Notes: generated by a model not told the origin, from the sequence alone. 64,000 bases of DNA from Prostheceraeus crozeri (GCA_907163375.1 CAJQUW010007426.1:124001-188000), one strand, 5' to 3'. Counted from the stretch's first letter, positions 11,890 through 24,695 are shown. Numbers and translations: made by a program.

Positions 11890-14506
11890 TTAAAACGGTT
11901 AAATGATGTCGTCATTCCATACTAGGTAAATGATGAACATGGGTCCAGCCAGACCCAAGGACCAATAATTGTGATTTGTAGCGAAACGATAACTTTGTAG
12001 TTCATTTAAGTGCAGATACAATGTGCTACATTTCCCCCTTGTACTTTTCCTCTGCTATAGGTTACAGGCTACCGTACTATGCAATTCCTATATCAGTTCA
12101 AAATGTGAATACTTAGGCTGATGATGTTGTCCCATCTTCTACAGTAGTGTCTCATACTAAAAAATGAAAACATATTCCGTCCAAACAACACACATGTAAG
12201 TTTATGTGGACAACAATTTAGGCTATACAGATCACGAACCTCATAATCAAGAGTCAACTGCATTCGGTACAATAGTACTGAATCCTTGCATGTTCGTTGC
12301 AAATGGCTTTTGCGCATTCACAGCACTGAAAACGAGTCTTTCTGTCTTTCCGTCCCGAATCTTGGCATGTTTTGCAGCGTCGACGTTGATTGTTGAGTCC
12401 CGTCAGCGGCGGTACACTCGACTCAACACCCACCATCTGCATCGCCAGCCTTATCGACTTCGTCAGACGCGGCTGAGCAGATCTTTGATGCACCAGTGGA
12501 AGAGTCATTTCGTACCCCAGATCCATTTTGAATTGGTAGTGATTTGACGCTGACATGGATTTCATTGCTTCGATAACACACACGTCTGTCAATGTCATGA
12601 AAACACCATAAGGCCATCTGCGGCATTTCCGTTGGCTACGATATGTTCTTACCAATTTGTCGAGGTTATCAACCCCTGATTTGGTTGCATTATAGCACGA
12701 CACAATTTCGGGTTTCTCACCTTCCGCATGAACTCCATGTGAATGCTTTGTTGATAGCAGCAAAACCGGGGCGTTTGACTTATCCCAAAATGAGCATAGT
12801 ACTTTATTCCCGCAAATAAAGTGCTTGGAGTCACCTTTTCTTCTCCCTCGTAGAGATCGAGCATCAGATGGAATACCTCGCCTATTGCTCCGAATGGTTC
12901 CGACGACGCTGGTCTTCTCCGCCTCCAGACGGTCACATAAACTGATAGATGTGAACCAATTATCCATGGTTATATTTCGACCCACCCCAAGATATGGCTT
13001 GGCCAGATTCATGACCACTGCTTCGTAACAGGGCCATTCCGCTCAACTTCCGGCAGTGTCTGTTTCCCGATATATAACAGACAGCGAAGTGGGATGCTGT
13101 TTTCAGCATCAGTGATCCAAAAGATTTTGATTCCGAATTTTCCCGGTTTCGAAGGAATATATTGTTTGAACCGTACGCGCCCATGAAATTCAACAAGCTG
13201 TTCGTCAATACATAACAAAGAACCTGGGTCATACAGTCTTGCCAAATTATTGTTGACTAGGTCAACCACTTCGCGGATGGGTGCGAAAGAGGATCACTGG
13301 TGTCGCGCCGGGTCTTGTTGTCAAATCGGAGAGCGGCCTTTATTTGTTGAAAACGTTGAAAGCTCATAGTAGCCCGGAAAATAGGATTTCCGTTCTTAGT
13401 GTCCCATAATTCTCGAGTGTCACGATGTCCGGCTTTCAAAGCACCAGCTATTAGATGTAAACCAACGAAGGCATCGAGTTCAACTCTAGACACAGACTTC
13501 CATTGCAAGTGCTTGGAGGCTGCAATTCGACGTCCCTCGCGGTTGGTGTGGAGGACGGCTACATCAAGGGAGTTATCAAAAAACGCTTTGAATGCCTCTA
13601 ATGTAGACTGTGGATGAAATCCAACTGCTAAACCAACATGAGGTGGCCGAAACGTATTGTGCACTGCTAATCTACCTGGTGGATGTCGTTGACTAGTTTG
13701 TAGATTCCAGACCTGGGCATTCGCCGTTGATGACGTTGCAGTCACATGGGCACTGTCATCTTCACTCTGTTCCTCACCATCATCATCATCAGAATCTTCA
13801 TTGCTCATCACGTCAACTATAACTGATAAATCCAATTCTTCATCGTCTGATAGTGACTCTACCATCGAGATTTCCACACTTCCTTCTTCATCAGTAGCGT
13901 TCACGGCGACGTCATCCTCAGCAATCTCGTCTGGAAACTCGTCCTCCTCGTCTTCTGCATATGCGAGATTCAAGTTAGCATGTTATCGAGCAGCACGTGG
14001 AGGAAGTCGTCGTCTCTCGCTGTTTGAAGCCATGTCAAATAAGCACACACGCACTGGAGAGCGTAACTGTTCCTCTATATTGCAACTCGAAAGCTGACAC
14101 TTGTTTACAAGTCATCACACGCTTCGATCGCACGCCTGGAAGGCAGGAGAGCTTGTCTGACACAGGCGCGCGCACTGATCGATCAGACAGAGAATTGCAG
14201 TTACACATATGGGTCACACAATACGCTGACTAACCGTCTTGAACTTGAATAAAGCACTTGTAAGTGTTGCTACCGAATATTTTCTAATGGGTCTCTGTAG
14301 ACCCATGTTCATCGTTGACCTAGTATGTATCTGAATGAAGTAAAACGAAACTACTATTTGAAATATTTTTTAGGCCAGTAATAAGCACTCATAGAATGTG
14401 TAAAAATCACAGAATATCGGCTACCAACTCATTTGAGTTTAGATGTGTGAGCCTTATAAAGACCGCGTGGGTCTGACCAGACCCCAATTCATCATTTAAC
14501 CGTTAA
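11890..14506 (-). mobile_element. piggyBac-type element B (2.6 kb), decayed
   Basis: A 13 bp inverted end, CGGTTAAATGATG, lies at 11896-11908 and inverse at 14490-14502, with TTAA just outside (11890-11893, 14503-14506) and a second TTAA within the repeat, so the exact terminus is ambiguous by a few bases. Subterminal palindromes of the form GGGTC...GACCC occur at 11941, 14288 and 14469. The transposase gene inside has one nonsense and two frameshift lesions. Confidence 0.8.
12254..14033 (-). pseudogene. piggyBac transposase, nonsense plus two frameshifts
   Basis: The likely start is the ATG at 14031-14033 (MASNSERRRLPPRAAR), stopped after 16 codons by an in-frame TAA at 13983-13985; the same frame then reads on as an acidic N-terminal region to 13257. 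Frameshifts near 13260 and 13015 separate the next two blocks. The middle block has LCIDEQLVEFHGRVRFKQYI (first catalytic Asp), the last NITMDNWFTS (second) and CYNATKSGVDNLDKLVRTY (third), followed by a C-terminal cysteine-rich domain (CKTCQDSGRKDRKTRFQCCE onward). It differs clearly from the transposase at 8878-10495, so these are two piggyBac lineages, not copies of each other. Confidence 0.9.
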
Positions 14507-16290
14507 GGCCTAACTTACATTATATTAATTTCGTATTTTTCATTATGGCGTAAAGTTGCACTAAATAATTCATCAATGATTCATGTATATTATTATATTC
14601 AATTTATGTATAACACATTACCACTATTCCTCTGATGATGGTTAGGCTGATGAAACTGAACTCGGAGTATCACACAGTATGTTGCAGGGTGCTATGCATA
14701 ATAAAAATTTGACTGCGAGCACCGAGCAGAAATCCCATCTACTTTGCTAGCTTTCGAATGCGCGTGCGATTTAATGTCACAGACAATAGAAAAGGGAGGT
14801 CAAAAGGCGCCTTTATTGAGAGCGTCTCAGTCTTTTTTTATTGTTTACATATAAGTCATCATGATCAGCATAAAGTGTTGACAGACGGAAAAAATAATAA
14901 TGAAAATTCTTGAAATCCACAGGTCTATGACATGTGAAAGAAAACAACCTGATGAATGGCTGCATGGGAAACCGCACGCTAAGATTTTTGTCAACAGACC
15001 GACCCACCTGTGACAATAGACAGGAACAATCATCGCCCCTCACCGCGTTTGCTGACCGCTCATCACAGGATGCGGGGGAAAATATCCAACGGTGATGTAA
15101 CTTGACACCCTGCCGGATTGATGGCATCAGAGAATCTTCCTAATTGTGAAGTGACAATCTTTCTTTTCATCTTTCTTATAAAAGCTCTTGCTATTCATGC
15201 CTTCATCAAATGTGAGAGTCTGACGAAGATTAAATCGAAAATTTGCTCAACAGAGTATTTTTATTTTATACCCGCAAGGCTATTAGCACAAATCAACTCC
15301 ATTATTCAAACTCGGGTATGGCCAACGTATTTAGAAATTTATAGGTCTATGACATTTGGGGAAATATTATTACACGATACGGCTCTTGTGCAGTCCTCCC
15401 CCCCATTTTTTCTCTGGTCAGAAGATGCAGCACCATTGGATGTCCGTACGTTTCAGCATCACCGGTTTGCGTGAAGCATTCCATGCTGTTGTAAAAATCT
15501 GCGTGGGTAATTGCGATGTCATGGTCGAAAACTTCGTCAGCAAGTCAACATTGTAATTTGCCTTCGGGTTTTTCGCATTGAAATATACCCTTTGAATTTT
15601 GAAGTCAAAGGAAATTCATTGTGAATGAGGTACCTTAAAATAATAGGGCGCTACTAGAAGTGGCTGGGTCGCTTATTGCTATAGCCATGTGAGGACTTGT
15701 AGTCAGGTCATTCGTGTGAGTGTGAAGAGTTATCCCTCCAATCAAAATTGATCAAATTGAATAATCGATTGTTTTGAAAAATGTAGGTGGGGGGACTGCA
15801 CAGGAGCCTACAATACAATCTAAGGAAATTGGCATTGTCACAGATGCCAGTAGCTTCTGCCAGTAGCCATACCGATAGATGATAGCCTACATAGTAACCG
15901 TATTAGATTTAAGACATTGCGCAAGAAATGTAGCTATATTATCTTTGCTGACTGAACTGGAAATGTGTACATAAATGACTGGCGACTTGTCTCTAGGAAT
16001 CTACAATCATCTAGTTAGCATGCATATAACAAGTCTTCAAATTAATGGATTTTGGAGAATACGTTGTCAATATGGAAATTAGTCTTACGAAACATATGCA
16101 ATAAAAAATATTACACGTGTGTAAATATATAATAAATATAATACAAAAGAAGGCGGCAACTGCAAAGAAAGATATCGTGGAGGACATATCATTGGTATAC
16201 TTAAAAGACATATCTTTAGATTTCAAATGATTTAATTTTTTTATGATGCCAATTAATAACTTTCAAAATTCTAGATCTATATCAAAGCTC
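14507..16290. other. Interior of inner hAT, no gene recognised
   Basis: Reading frames at 14813-15127 (minus) and 15118-15474 (plus) are the longest but show no domain and use no recognisable codon bias. I regard both as chance. Confidence 0.5.
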
Positions 16291-17647
16291 AAACTATCGG
16301 AGCCGGAGCCTTTGTGATAAATCGGCTCCGGCTCCGACCAAAACCATCGGCTCCTTAAGGCTCCGGCTCCGGCTCCACAGCCCTGATTATAACATGAATA
16401 TTATTGAGTTGTCTTAATGCTGCAGGGGTTGGTTTTCATGCAGGATTTGTCGTTGGCATTTTAATGGAATTTACGGCGACAGTTTGATGGCGCTATGTTG
16501 ATGCAACGTCATTGGCCCGACATCGAAGAATCAGGAACCATAACTGTGTCGGCCCAATGTCGACGCAACGTTGCTGGCCCGACAGCTTTTCTTCACAGGG
16601 TAACTCGCAAACTTCTAAAACAATCTACGCACCACATCAATGCGGTTTAGTGGTGAAAACTGAAGAAGTTTCACGTCCTTCCATGAAGCAATTAAATTTC
16701 TCATGATACGCACCAATAATCATCACATGGTCACAAAGCGTTGAAGTTTGAATTCAGAAGCTGTGATAGAATTGCACTGTGAGTGTCAATCTGATCTTTA
16801 CGTTTTCAAAATAGCATGCATTATGTTACTTTTGCATCACGTGAAGTCATACGCTGGGGTGGGGCCCGCTGCGGGCATCTCAATTTTTGCCGGCACAGGC
16901 ATGTACAATAATGGCTTAATCTGCGAATTCTTATCAGCTGTCAGTGGATATGCAGATAGGGATTCATGGCGGCCTACGTACATGATGTGGGTCTAATGTA
17001 TGCAGGCTAAGCACTATGCAAATGAATCTAGTCACTATCGAATTTGATCACATCGTATTCTTTAGTCACTATTTCTTGTCTATGCTAGCTAGCAAGTTCC
17101 AAGGTTTCTGTAAGCGAAGTGTCAGATGGGTGAACATCAACTCATCATCACTTACAGCAACTTACGTGCCGCGTGATGCTAAAGCGAGTTATAGGCTAAT
17201 CATCACGACAGAAGGATTTTGACTTCCTGCATGGATTTTGATATTCTCTAGTTTGATTGGGTTTGATGGAAAAGGCGTGTGTGACGTAACGTACGCTTGA
17301 CGTCAACTTATGTTTCTCATTGTCATTGCGGGACATTACCGACAACGAATTTTCCGATATGCAGCTTTTCGTGATGTCAGATAGATGGGATGACATCCCA
17401 CATTGCCTACTACGTTTCTCTGAAAAAACCAATGTTAGCTAGAAACGATCAGCATTATGGTCCATCAAAATTGAGCATTGCTTTGATTTAAAAAGAACGA
17501 TTGAACGGGTGTTTATTCCATGAACGAACGGAACGGGGTGATAGCTCCTTTGAGCTGGTGAACGAAGGAACGGGTCTGAAAGGCTAATGAACGGAAGATC
17601 GATCGAACGGGGAACATATATAACCGTTCAAATGCCCTGAATTTATG

Positions 17648-19601
17648 ATAGGCCCAAGATGATGAGATTAGAGCTACAAATTTCCAAGTTTAGCTGATGT
17701 TCCTCCTTAATGAATTACGCTGAATGATTGTAAAAAGGACCTCATGTAGGCATTTTTTCCGACACAACTTGGTATTATGTTTTTAGCTATCATTGCTCTC
17801 ATACGATATTTTTGTCTAATAACTGCTGAAATATGATAGCAGTCAACTTACTTAAGTCTGAAACGTAAATGAAATTGATTTCAACAAAATGAATCTGGTT
17901 TGAATTGAGCAGACTTGATAATGTATATATTCAGATAATGTGTATTATATTCATGTATCAGTTATAAATTGTAATGTGTAATTTTTGGAGCATTAAAATT
18001 TGATCAACATTATCATCACTAACATATTTGGACATTGCGCGCTTGTCTTATACTCGTATAACAAAGTGATAAAAAAGCCTGTAGCTTATCATAGATTTGG
18101 TTCATTCAGATTGGCGTCAGATGGTTCGAGTCCATCATTCTCTCGGCTCTAGGGCTGTCTTCAGAGAATTTGGAAGGGCGCTATGCTTGGATGCATCGAT
18201 AATAGCATATACATATCTCGTCAGAAAACTGGTCACATAAACTCGCCATTACTCGTCTTCAGAAGTCATGCCTTGAGACGACTCGCTCACAGACATTTCA
18301 CGCCAGCTGAGATGTGCTTTTTGTGACGAGCTGAACTGTCTTCAATCGTGATAAGTAGCCGTCTCAATGCTGCAAGGGTTTAGTCTCACAGATTCTATAA
18401 AAATAGGTACTTATGTATAAGAATGTATGAAGGGCCGACCTTTATCTTATTCGTTTCTTAAAACTCTGCATTCTACAGAATGTAAATTCCATTAAAAAAT
18501 ATACATTACAGCTAAACTTTTCGGTATTGAAGTCAATCGAATGCATGAAAATGAGAGACTGCAAGAACTAGAAATAAGAGAAATTCTATTAATTAGCATG
18601 TATAATTCCTTTCGTGATCTATCACGACCATCATGCTGCTAAAAATATTTGTAAAAGTAGTCAAAATACGGAATATCACGCCAGATAATTCAACTGTCAC
18701 TTAACTGACACTTTGCTAGCATATGGTCAGACAAATGACTGTACATTAACTGACACCGGTCAACTAGTGTTGATTGCCTCTTCATCTCCTAATTTATTGT
18801 ATGCAAAAGTTTCGAAGCAACTCCTGAAAAATCAACAGGGTTCTACACTGATGAAATGGGAACCATGAGATGTGTACAAATAGTGAAAGATAGACTGAAA
18901 TAGGTACTTTTTTTAGATTATCAAGAGGATTTAATGATATCCTACATGTAGGCATAGTTCACATACTGTATTCGACTGTTCTCCAAGCAAATCCCCAAGT
19001 TTATGAAATGGAATAGCTACTGTTGCACGCAGTATGATTTGAATTAGGCCTACTCACGCACCATAGCAAAATTATCAAGGCAGATCATCTTCTACGCAAC
19101 GTCCACGGTACTTGTATGCAACGTGGTCTACGTAATTAAGTCAATGTTTTACACATTCTTCCGCCCTCTGTATGTATAGTGGATCTATCTGTGATACGTT
19201 CGCACCGGAATTGAAAAAATGGCCTCGTTCGAGTGCACTATGGTTGGTATCCTATCGGGTCATGACTGATTAGGCTATACAGTGCTTAAGTTCGTAGATA
19301 AACGCGAGCCCATTTAAACATGATTCCATGGCAAATTGGCCATCCTATAAGAAAAGGTCGTAATATTCACGAGAAGAATAGATTAGCCTGTGAACGTAGG
19401 CATATGGAAACTGGGAAAAGCCATCATTCATATCCAGATCTAGGCCTATCCATTCTCTGTACTCCATAGTGCATTGTAAAGCCAGACTATAAATATCTAA
19501 GAAATGGAACGTTAAGGCCGTACTGTCTTCGCATCAATGAAAATTCATTTGTGCAGTTTTTAATTACTTTTGTAAAAATATCATATTTCTTCGCAAAACG
19601 T
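17648..19601. other. No gene recognised
   Basis: AT-rich sequence with very short frames only. It is the 3' flank of the zinc-finger exon at 19660 on the minus strand. Confidence 0.5.
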
Positions 19602-19607
19602 TTTATT
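19602..19607 (-). terminator. Probable polyadenylation signal AATAAA
   Basis: AATAAA on the minus strand, about 53 nt past the stop codon of the zinc-finger exon at 19660. Confidence 0.5.
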
Positions 19608-19659
19608 TCTCTCTCATGAACCAAATAAGAAATCATGACAATGCCTTCGATTTAATTCC

Positions 19660-20371
19660 TCATTTTTTGTCACCATCTACCTGCTTATCACATTTTATTT
19701 CATGCGATCTTAAGTCACACAGTCTAAAAAAAGAATTCCCACATGCATTACAAGCATACGGGCGTTCACCTGAATGAAGTTTCACATGATTAGTCAAAAT
19801 CCAATTTCTTGTGAAAGACTTTCCACAAATGGTGCAATGAAAGGTTTTACCACCATGCACTCGATAGTGTCGTTTCATTTCACTGTTGCGAGAGTACGAT
19901 TTTCCACAAACGTCGCATGTATAAGGTCGTTCACCCGTATGGCTTCGCATATGAGATACCAAATCACTCCTCCTGATGAATGACTTTGAGCACAAAGTAC
20001 ATGAATGCGGCCTCTCACCTGTGTGAGTGATCAAATGACCAGATAAATGGCCTGATTGCAAGAATGTTTTTCCACAGATATTGCAGACATACGTGTCTTG
20101 ACGAACATGTGTGTTAAGATGCCGACTCAAACTAGAGTATCTTGAATACTGTTTATTACAAATAGTGCACTTTTTAGAGTCACGTTTTAAATCATGTGAT
20201 CTTCGTTTTGCTGGATATCTATTTCCGTCTTTCATTTCTTCTGTCCATCCATCTGCTCCAAGATGAAGATCTGATTTGCTATTGAAAGTGTCTTTATTGC
20301 TATCATTTTCGCTTAATATATTCTTTACATTTGTAGTGGTACTACAATCTGTCATGTCCATGCTCTGAACC
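19660..20371 (-). CDS. C2H2 zinc-finger protein, last exon
   Basis: The reading frame encodes six consecutive C2H2 fingers after a ~60-residue Ser/Thr/Asn/Asp-rich lead. Fingers include CNICGKTFLQSGHLSGHLIT and CDVCGKSYSRNSEMKRHYRV, with TGERP-type linkers between most. The last finger ends HEIKC, so its final His is replaced by Cys (C2HC). A polypyrimidine tract and CAG acceptor directly precede the exon (exon starts at 20371), with one leftover base before an open frame that reaches ATG at 20361. The coding region therefore probably continues from an upstream exon outside the obvious sequence, or starts at MDMTDCS. The role is DNA binding in the nucleus; target unknown. No KRAB, SCAN or BTB domain is visible in this exon. 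No lesion is seen, so it is probably a functional host gene. Confidence 0.85.
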
Positions 20372-20899
20372 CTGAAAAAGAGAACAAACCTTGATTCAAA
20401 AAAAACAAATAACGTCGATTATTCATGAGCATGGTGCAAATGATTAAATAGACTGACGAATAATCACAAAAAAAGAGTTCATATAAAGGCTTTATTATAA
20501 CCATCGTAGCGAATATATATAATCATCCTATCGACTAGCAACTGGCATAGAAAGAAATTTACGCTCCCAATATATTTACAAAGATGTAATGTTTAGAGCT
20601 CAAGTAAGAGGAAAATTCATCTTTCAGTCCTGCGCTTCCTCTGTACTTTATGGAGACCTTACATGAACATGGCTACAGATTTAATAACTAAGGCTAAATG
20701 CTCAACATGATTGAACCTGCAGCCATCTCTAAGTGTATTGTCAGTTCCGTGTCATCTATCAATAAAGAATGGACGAAGCACGGTACAGAAAGATGAAGTC
20801 TTCTCTTTATTTAGCATCTTTAGACGGATACAATTAACAAGAAATTAAGCTTTCTATTTCAATAAATCAAAGTTTCCCTTTAGCAGAATTATCAACAAT

Positions 20900-21013
20900 T
20901 GCGATAAGAAAAAATTAAGCCGTTGCTGCTGAATATGACGTATTATTGAAAATTTGTGCATTTTCAATAATACGTCATATTCAGCAGCAACGGCTTAATT
21001 TTTTCTTATCGCA
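20900..21013. repeat. Perfect 54 bp-arm hairpin
   Basis: 20900-20953 and 20960-21013 are exact reverse complements over 54 bp with a 6 bp loop (TTGTGC). The words AAGCTTTCTAT and GCAGAAT occur on both outer sides (20847, 21017; 20883, 21034). Confidence 0.95.
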
Positions 21014-21059
21014 ATAAGCTTTCTATCTTTGCAGAATGCATGAAAATACTTTTTGTTAA

Positions 21060-21122
21060 AGGAATACTTAAAGGAACACTTAAAGGAACTTAAAGAACAC
21101 TTTAGGAACACTTAAAGGAAAG
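21060..21122 (+). repeat. Short tandem repeat (AGGAACACTTAA-type)
   Basis: Five or six imperfect copies of a ~12-14 bp unit around AAAGGAACACTT. Confidence 0.7.
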
Positions 21123-21604
21123 CATAATAATAATAATTGTGAATAAATTTGGGATACGAAAAGCGACCATTTTCTGCGACCATTTTCTGTGTGTGCACTG
21201 TTTTTCTAAATTAAATGTAAGCAATACACCGAATTTAGATTTCTGACGATTATGGCGCAACCGAAGTGCAAATGACTTGAAAACGCGAAGATAATCTACA
21301 AGCACATGGTTATAAAAAAAGTATCAACCAGCGCTTTCAAGACGCAATGACAATCAGATCTCTTCATAATAAGAAAACGTCTTTCATATCAAATCAATGA
21401 TTAACAGAAACAGATGTACAGTTTTTAACCGATTTCAATTAGATAACTCAGATAGACTGTTTGTCTCAATCGTCGTCAGGAAGTTGGAAAAGGTAAATTC
21501 ATATACATGCAAACATCAGTGCGAGTAGATGTTCTTCTACCATGTAGATGCACTATCAAAGCCATTGAAAAATACTTACTCAAACCACTATTTAGCAACT
21601 GACG

Positions 21605-22804
21605 CCAATGAACACGTGTGTGAAGTTAGCCGTACCACTATCCGTACCACATCAAAAATCGCCTGTACCACTCTCGAAAGCAGCTTTTACACATAATTTT
21701 AGAGTGTGCCAGCTTGTGTCACCACTCATTTTTCAAAATAAGAAATCGTCGATCAAAAGTTCGAGGTGGTACGGATGTGAACTTAGCCGCACCAAATTCC
21801 AGACAAAATCATAAATCGCATATTTATGAATTTTCAACCACATGGACGTCTAAAACAACACGTGCAAAGCATGTGCCAAGCACTACTTCGCCAAAATTAA
21901 CAATAGCAACTGAGCAAATAGACAAAGTGACCTCAAAGTGGTACGGATGTGAAGTTTGCCGTACCACTTGTGAAAATCGCGTGTGCCACCCCTCAGACAG
22001 CCCCAACTCTCCGTAGAATCCTCAGAAATGCGGATTTCCCACCACAGCCACGCCCACAGCCCATCCGTACCACTTGTGAAAATCGCGTGTGCCACTCGCA
22101 TCAACCCACCGAATACACTTACTGGGAGTGTGCCAGCTTGTGCCACCCCTAAGACAGCCCAACTATCCGTAGAATCCGGAGATTTTCACAAGTGGTACGG
22201 ATGGGCTTTGGGCGTGGCTGCGGAGGAAAATCCGCATTTCTGCGGATTCTACGGATAGTTGGGCTGTCTGAGGGGTGGCACAAGCTGGCACACTCCCAAT
22301 AAGTGTATTCGGTGGGTTGATGCGAGTGGCACACGCGATTTTCACAAGTGGTACGGATGGGCTGTGGGCGTGGCTGCGGTGGGAAATCCGCATTTCTGAG
22401 GATTCTACGGAGAGTTGGGGCTGTCTGAGGGGTGGCACACGCGATTTTCACAAGTGGTACGGCAAACTTCACATCCGTACCACTTTGAGGTCACTTTGTC
22501 TATTTGCTCAGTTGCTATTGTTAATTTTGGCGAAGTAGTGCTTGGCACATGCTTTGCACGTGTTGTTTTAGACGTCCATGTGGTTGAAAATTCATAAATA
22601 TGCGATTTATGATTTTGTCTGGAATTTGGTGCGGCTAAGTTCACATCCGTACCACCTCGAACTTTTGATCGACAATTTCTTATTTTGAAAAATGAGTGGT
22701 GACACAAGCTGGCACACTCTAAAATTATGTGTAAAAGCTGCTTTCGAGAGTGGTACAGGCGATTTTTGATGTGGTACGGCCAACTTCACACACGTCCATT
22801 GAAC
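21605..22804. mobile_element. 1.18 kb foldback element with ~9 bp duplication
   Basis: The element (21614-22795) is almost all palindrome: arms of roughly 560 bp, nearly identical in inverse, around a ~65 bp centre near 22180-22245. Outer ends read ACGTGTGTGAAGTT. Flanks CCAATGAAC (21605-21613) and CCATTGAAC (22796-22804) form a 9 bp duplication with one mismatch. The arms contain many copies of GTACCACTTGTGAAAATCGC and GTGGTACGG. A long palindrome with 9 bp duplication matches foldback (FB-like or Mutator-like) elements. Reading frames on the two strands are mirror images and not genes. Confidence 0.85.
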
Positions 22805-23940
22805 CCGATATCTAAAAATTGAAGCAGCAAACAGACATTTTTTAAGCTAACTCATGGAAAGATGTCCATCACAGTCTCGAACAATTTAAGCACAATTATT
22901 GGCAGCCACAGACGTCTAAAAGGCTCTTCACGAAAGACGAGAGATTGGAAAATAGTTGAATTTTATTTACATCAAGTACTTGACTGGATTGATAAGTCCA
23001 TTTGTAAATTAATAGTTGAAAAAAACACTGATAGTAATCAATTGAAATTAGCATCAAACTTCTGTTATATCTTATTTTTACTCTCTGTTAATGTCTGACT
23101 TCAATCAACGAATACTTCGTCGATAAAAATACAGTTGCTATACGTGTGCATTCTGTGAACTCATGCCCAAAACTCAGAGCCTAAAAACCCGAGAAGCTAT
23201 AGGTGTTCAACAATGAACTGTAAATCATAGGTGCTCCATGACGTTGATTTCACAAAATCGCACCAGATCCGGTGAAAATCCAACTCCAAAGCTAAATGGA
23301 GGCTATGTGAATTACGTATAGGCACCGCCATTTTGAAAAATTGGTGGGTATATTTTGCCACTTTGAACATCGCTTGCTTTGCACTTAAATTGTATACCGA
23401 GACAAGGAAGGAGTTCGATAGCATTTTCGTATGCTATCTTTTGTAAATAAAATTGAAATTGCTCTCACGACGCACAAAAATGGAAAATTATTTGAATCAC
23501 ATATTCGCCAATCTGACCTTCTCAAAAAATCTAATGCAAAATTATATTCTATATCATTTGAGGAGGCCAGATTGGCGAATATCATGTATGCATGCAGTTC
23601 AAAGTCGATATCGGATATGTCATAGACGTTCTCCTCAGGAAATAATAATTGGTCACTTTTCAATTTAGTCACAATTTTATGCTGTTAAACAAATTCATTG
23701 AAAAGTCAGTGTTTCCGCATATTGAGAGAACTTGTCCAATTTTTTCCAACTTGTCACCACATTTTAGAATGGCGGCATAAGAACACATTCTTCAGGCTTC
23801 TTTTGCAAATTTTTCACCCATAGTACATCTACAAGCCATGAACGAAGCAAGGGCTTATCAATGAAAAAGTAATAAATTATGTTATTCTAAATAAATAAAG
23901 GCAAAACAACAGATCTTGTAATCTGTGTGATTAAGTTGTT
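22805..23940. other. No gene; one imperfect inverted repeat
   Basis: Nothing coding is supported. 23500-23526 and 23558-23583 form an imperfect ~26 bp inverted repeat (ATATTCGCCAATCTG core) around a ~31 bp loop. Confidence 0.5.
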
Positions 23941-23944
23941 CTCA

Positions 23945-24695
23945 TCAGAAACCTGCTCGCACGCCTCTTGAAAGCATCAATATCGTATTGGTCAGGGAGA
24001 TCAATATCGTATTGGTCTGGAGATGCTGATTCCAAAGCTGTGCCCTGTGAGCAAAAAAACTCTAGCTATTCTACTATGAGTACGTTCTAAGCTCACATGA
24101 TAGCATGTGAATGCATTAGCTTTGTGTGTGCTTCTGAAGAAGATCCTAGGTCTGTGCACGCACTCATTTACTGCATAGCTGCTTCTGCCGAAATAGTATC
24201 TGTGCAAGAGACTGTGTGAAGCAACATCCCGTCTGACGGAGCGCGACTGCAACTCATCCTTGAGTTTTTCACCCATAGAATTCTTGACACGCTTCTCAAC
24301 CCGTTCGAGGAGGCAAATTTGTTTTTGTGGGACGCCGGTCCACAGATGAAAACCAACACTCCATCAGAGGAAGAACAGTGAACTGGTAAAGATAGCAGTC
24401 TGTGGTAGAAGATAGCTACCGGCACGTTGGAGGCTACCAATTCGTTGAGCTGTCTGCTTGCTGATGGACTGGATGTACGGTTTCCATGGCAAGTCTTTCG
24501 TAACTGCCATTCAAAGGAAGGAGATGGAATCTTGTTATCTGATATTATTGTCTGACATCTCAAAGCTTTGGCACCCCATTTGGAGACCCTACGTAGGTCT
24601 TCATTAAGAATGTCGCAAAACCGCTGACGTTGCTGGGTGCTCTTTATTAGTCGTTCACTGATATTGAAGATTGGCGTGTCATCTTCATACATCAC
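23945..24695 (-). pseudogene. CR1/Jockey-type LINE reverse transcriptase, 3' fragment
   Basis: Minus-strand sequence gives the C-terminal part of a non-LTR reverse transcriptase in several frames. It starts at a degenerate active site MMYEDDTPIFN, where YADD is expected, so the Ala is Glu. Then comes RFCDILNEDLRRVSKWGAK, a degraded thumb region, MGEKLKDELQSRSVRRDVAS, and a tail with QYDIDAFKRR near 23960-23990, typical of how these proteins end. A ~24 bp direct duplication (ATCAATATCGTATTGGTC) sits at 23973 and 24000. It is 5'-truncated, as is usual for LINEs, and broken by frameshifts. The upstream boundary lies within ~40 bp of the El-A insertion. Confidence 0.75.

Larger units (their letters stand above)
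11023..16393. mobile_element. Inner hAT-like element (5.36 kb) with perfect 8 bp duplication
   Basis: ATTATAAC at 11023-11030 and 16386-16393 flanks ends reading CAGGGCTATGGAGCC (11031) and GGCTCCACAGCCCTG (to 16385). Both subterminal zones are made of GGCTCC words (11040-11130 and 16297-16378). A second piggyBac (11894-14502) is inserted inside. The rest, 11031-11890 and 14507-16290, holds only weak reading frames and no recognisable hAT transposase, so the element is probably non-autonomous. Confidence 0.88.
2279..17639. mobile_element. Outer hAT-like element holding a nest of later insertions
   Basis: The left end reads AAGGGCATTTGAAC and the right end, inverted, CAGGGCATTTGAAC. The flanking 8 bp AATTTATG is identical on both sides, the hAT signature. 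Both subterminal zones (2320-2410 and 17500-17610) are full of the word GAACGG. After removing the inserts listed inside (3498-4276, 4423-8612, 8667-10913, 11031-16385) roughly 2.8 kb of the original element remains, with no recognisable hAT transposase, so it was probably non-autonomous. The leftmost base is A rather than the usual C. The alternative is two unrelated fragments with a chance duplication match, which I think unlikely. Confidence 0.7.

Noticed and set aside
14813-15474. hAT transposase fragments inside the inner hAT
   Set aside because: Neither frame shows hAT dimerisation or BED-finger motifs.
21608-22790. Several 60-107 residue ORFs on both strands
   Set aside because: They are mirror-image translations of the foldback element arms and have no domain.
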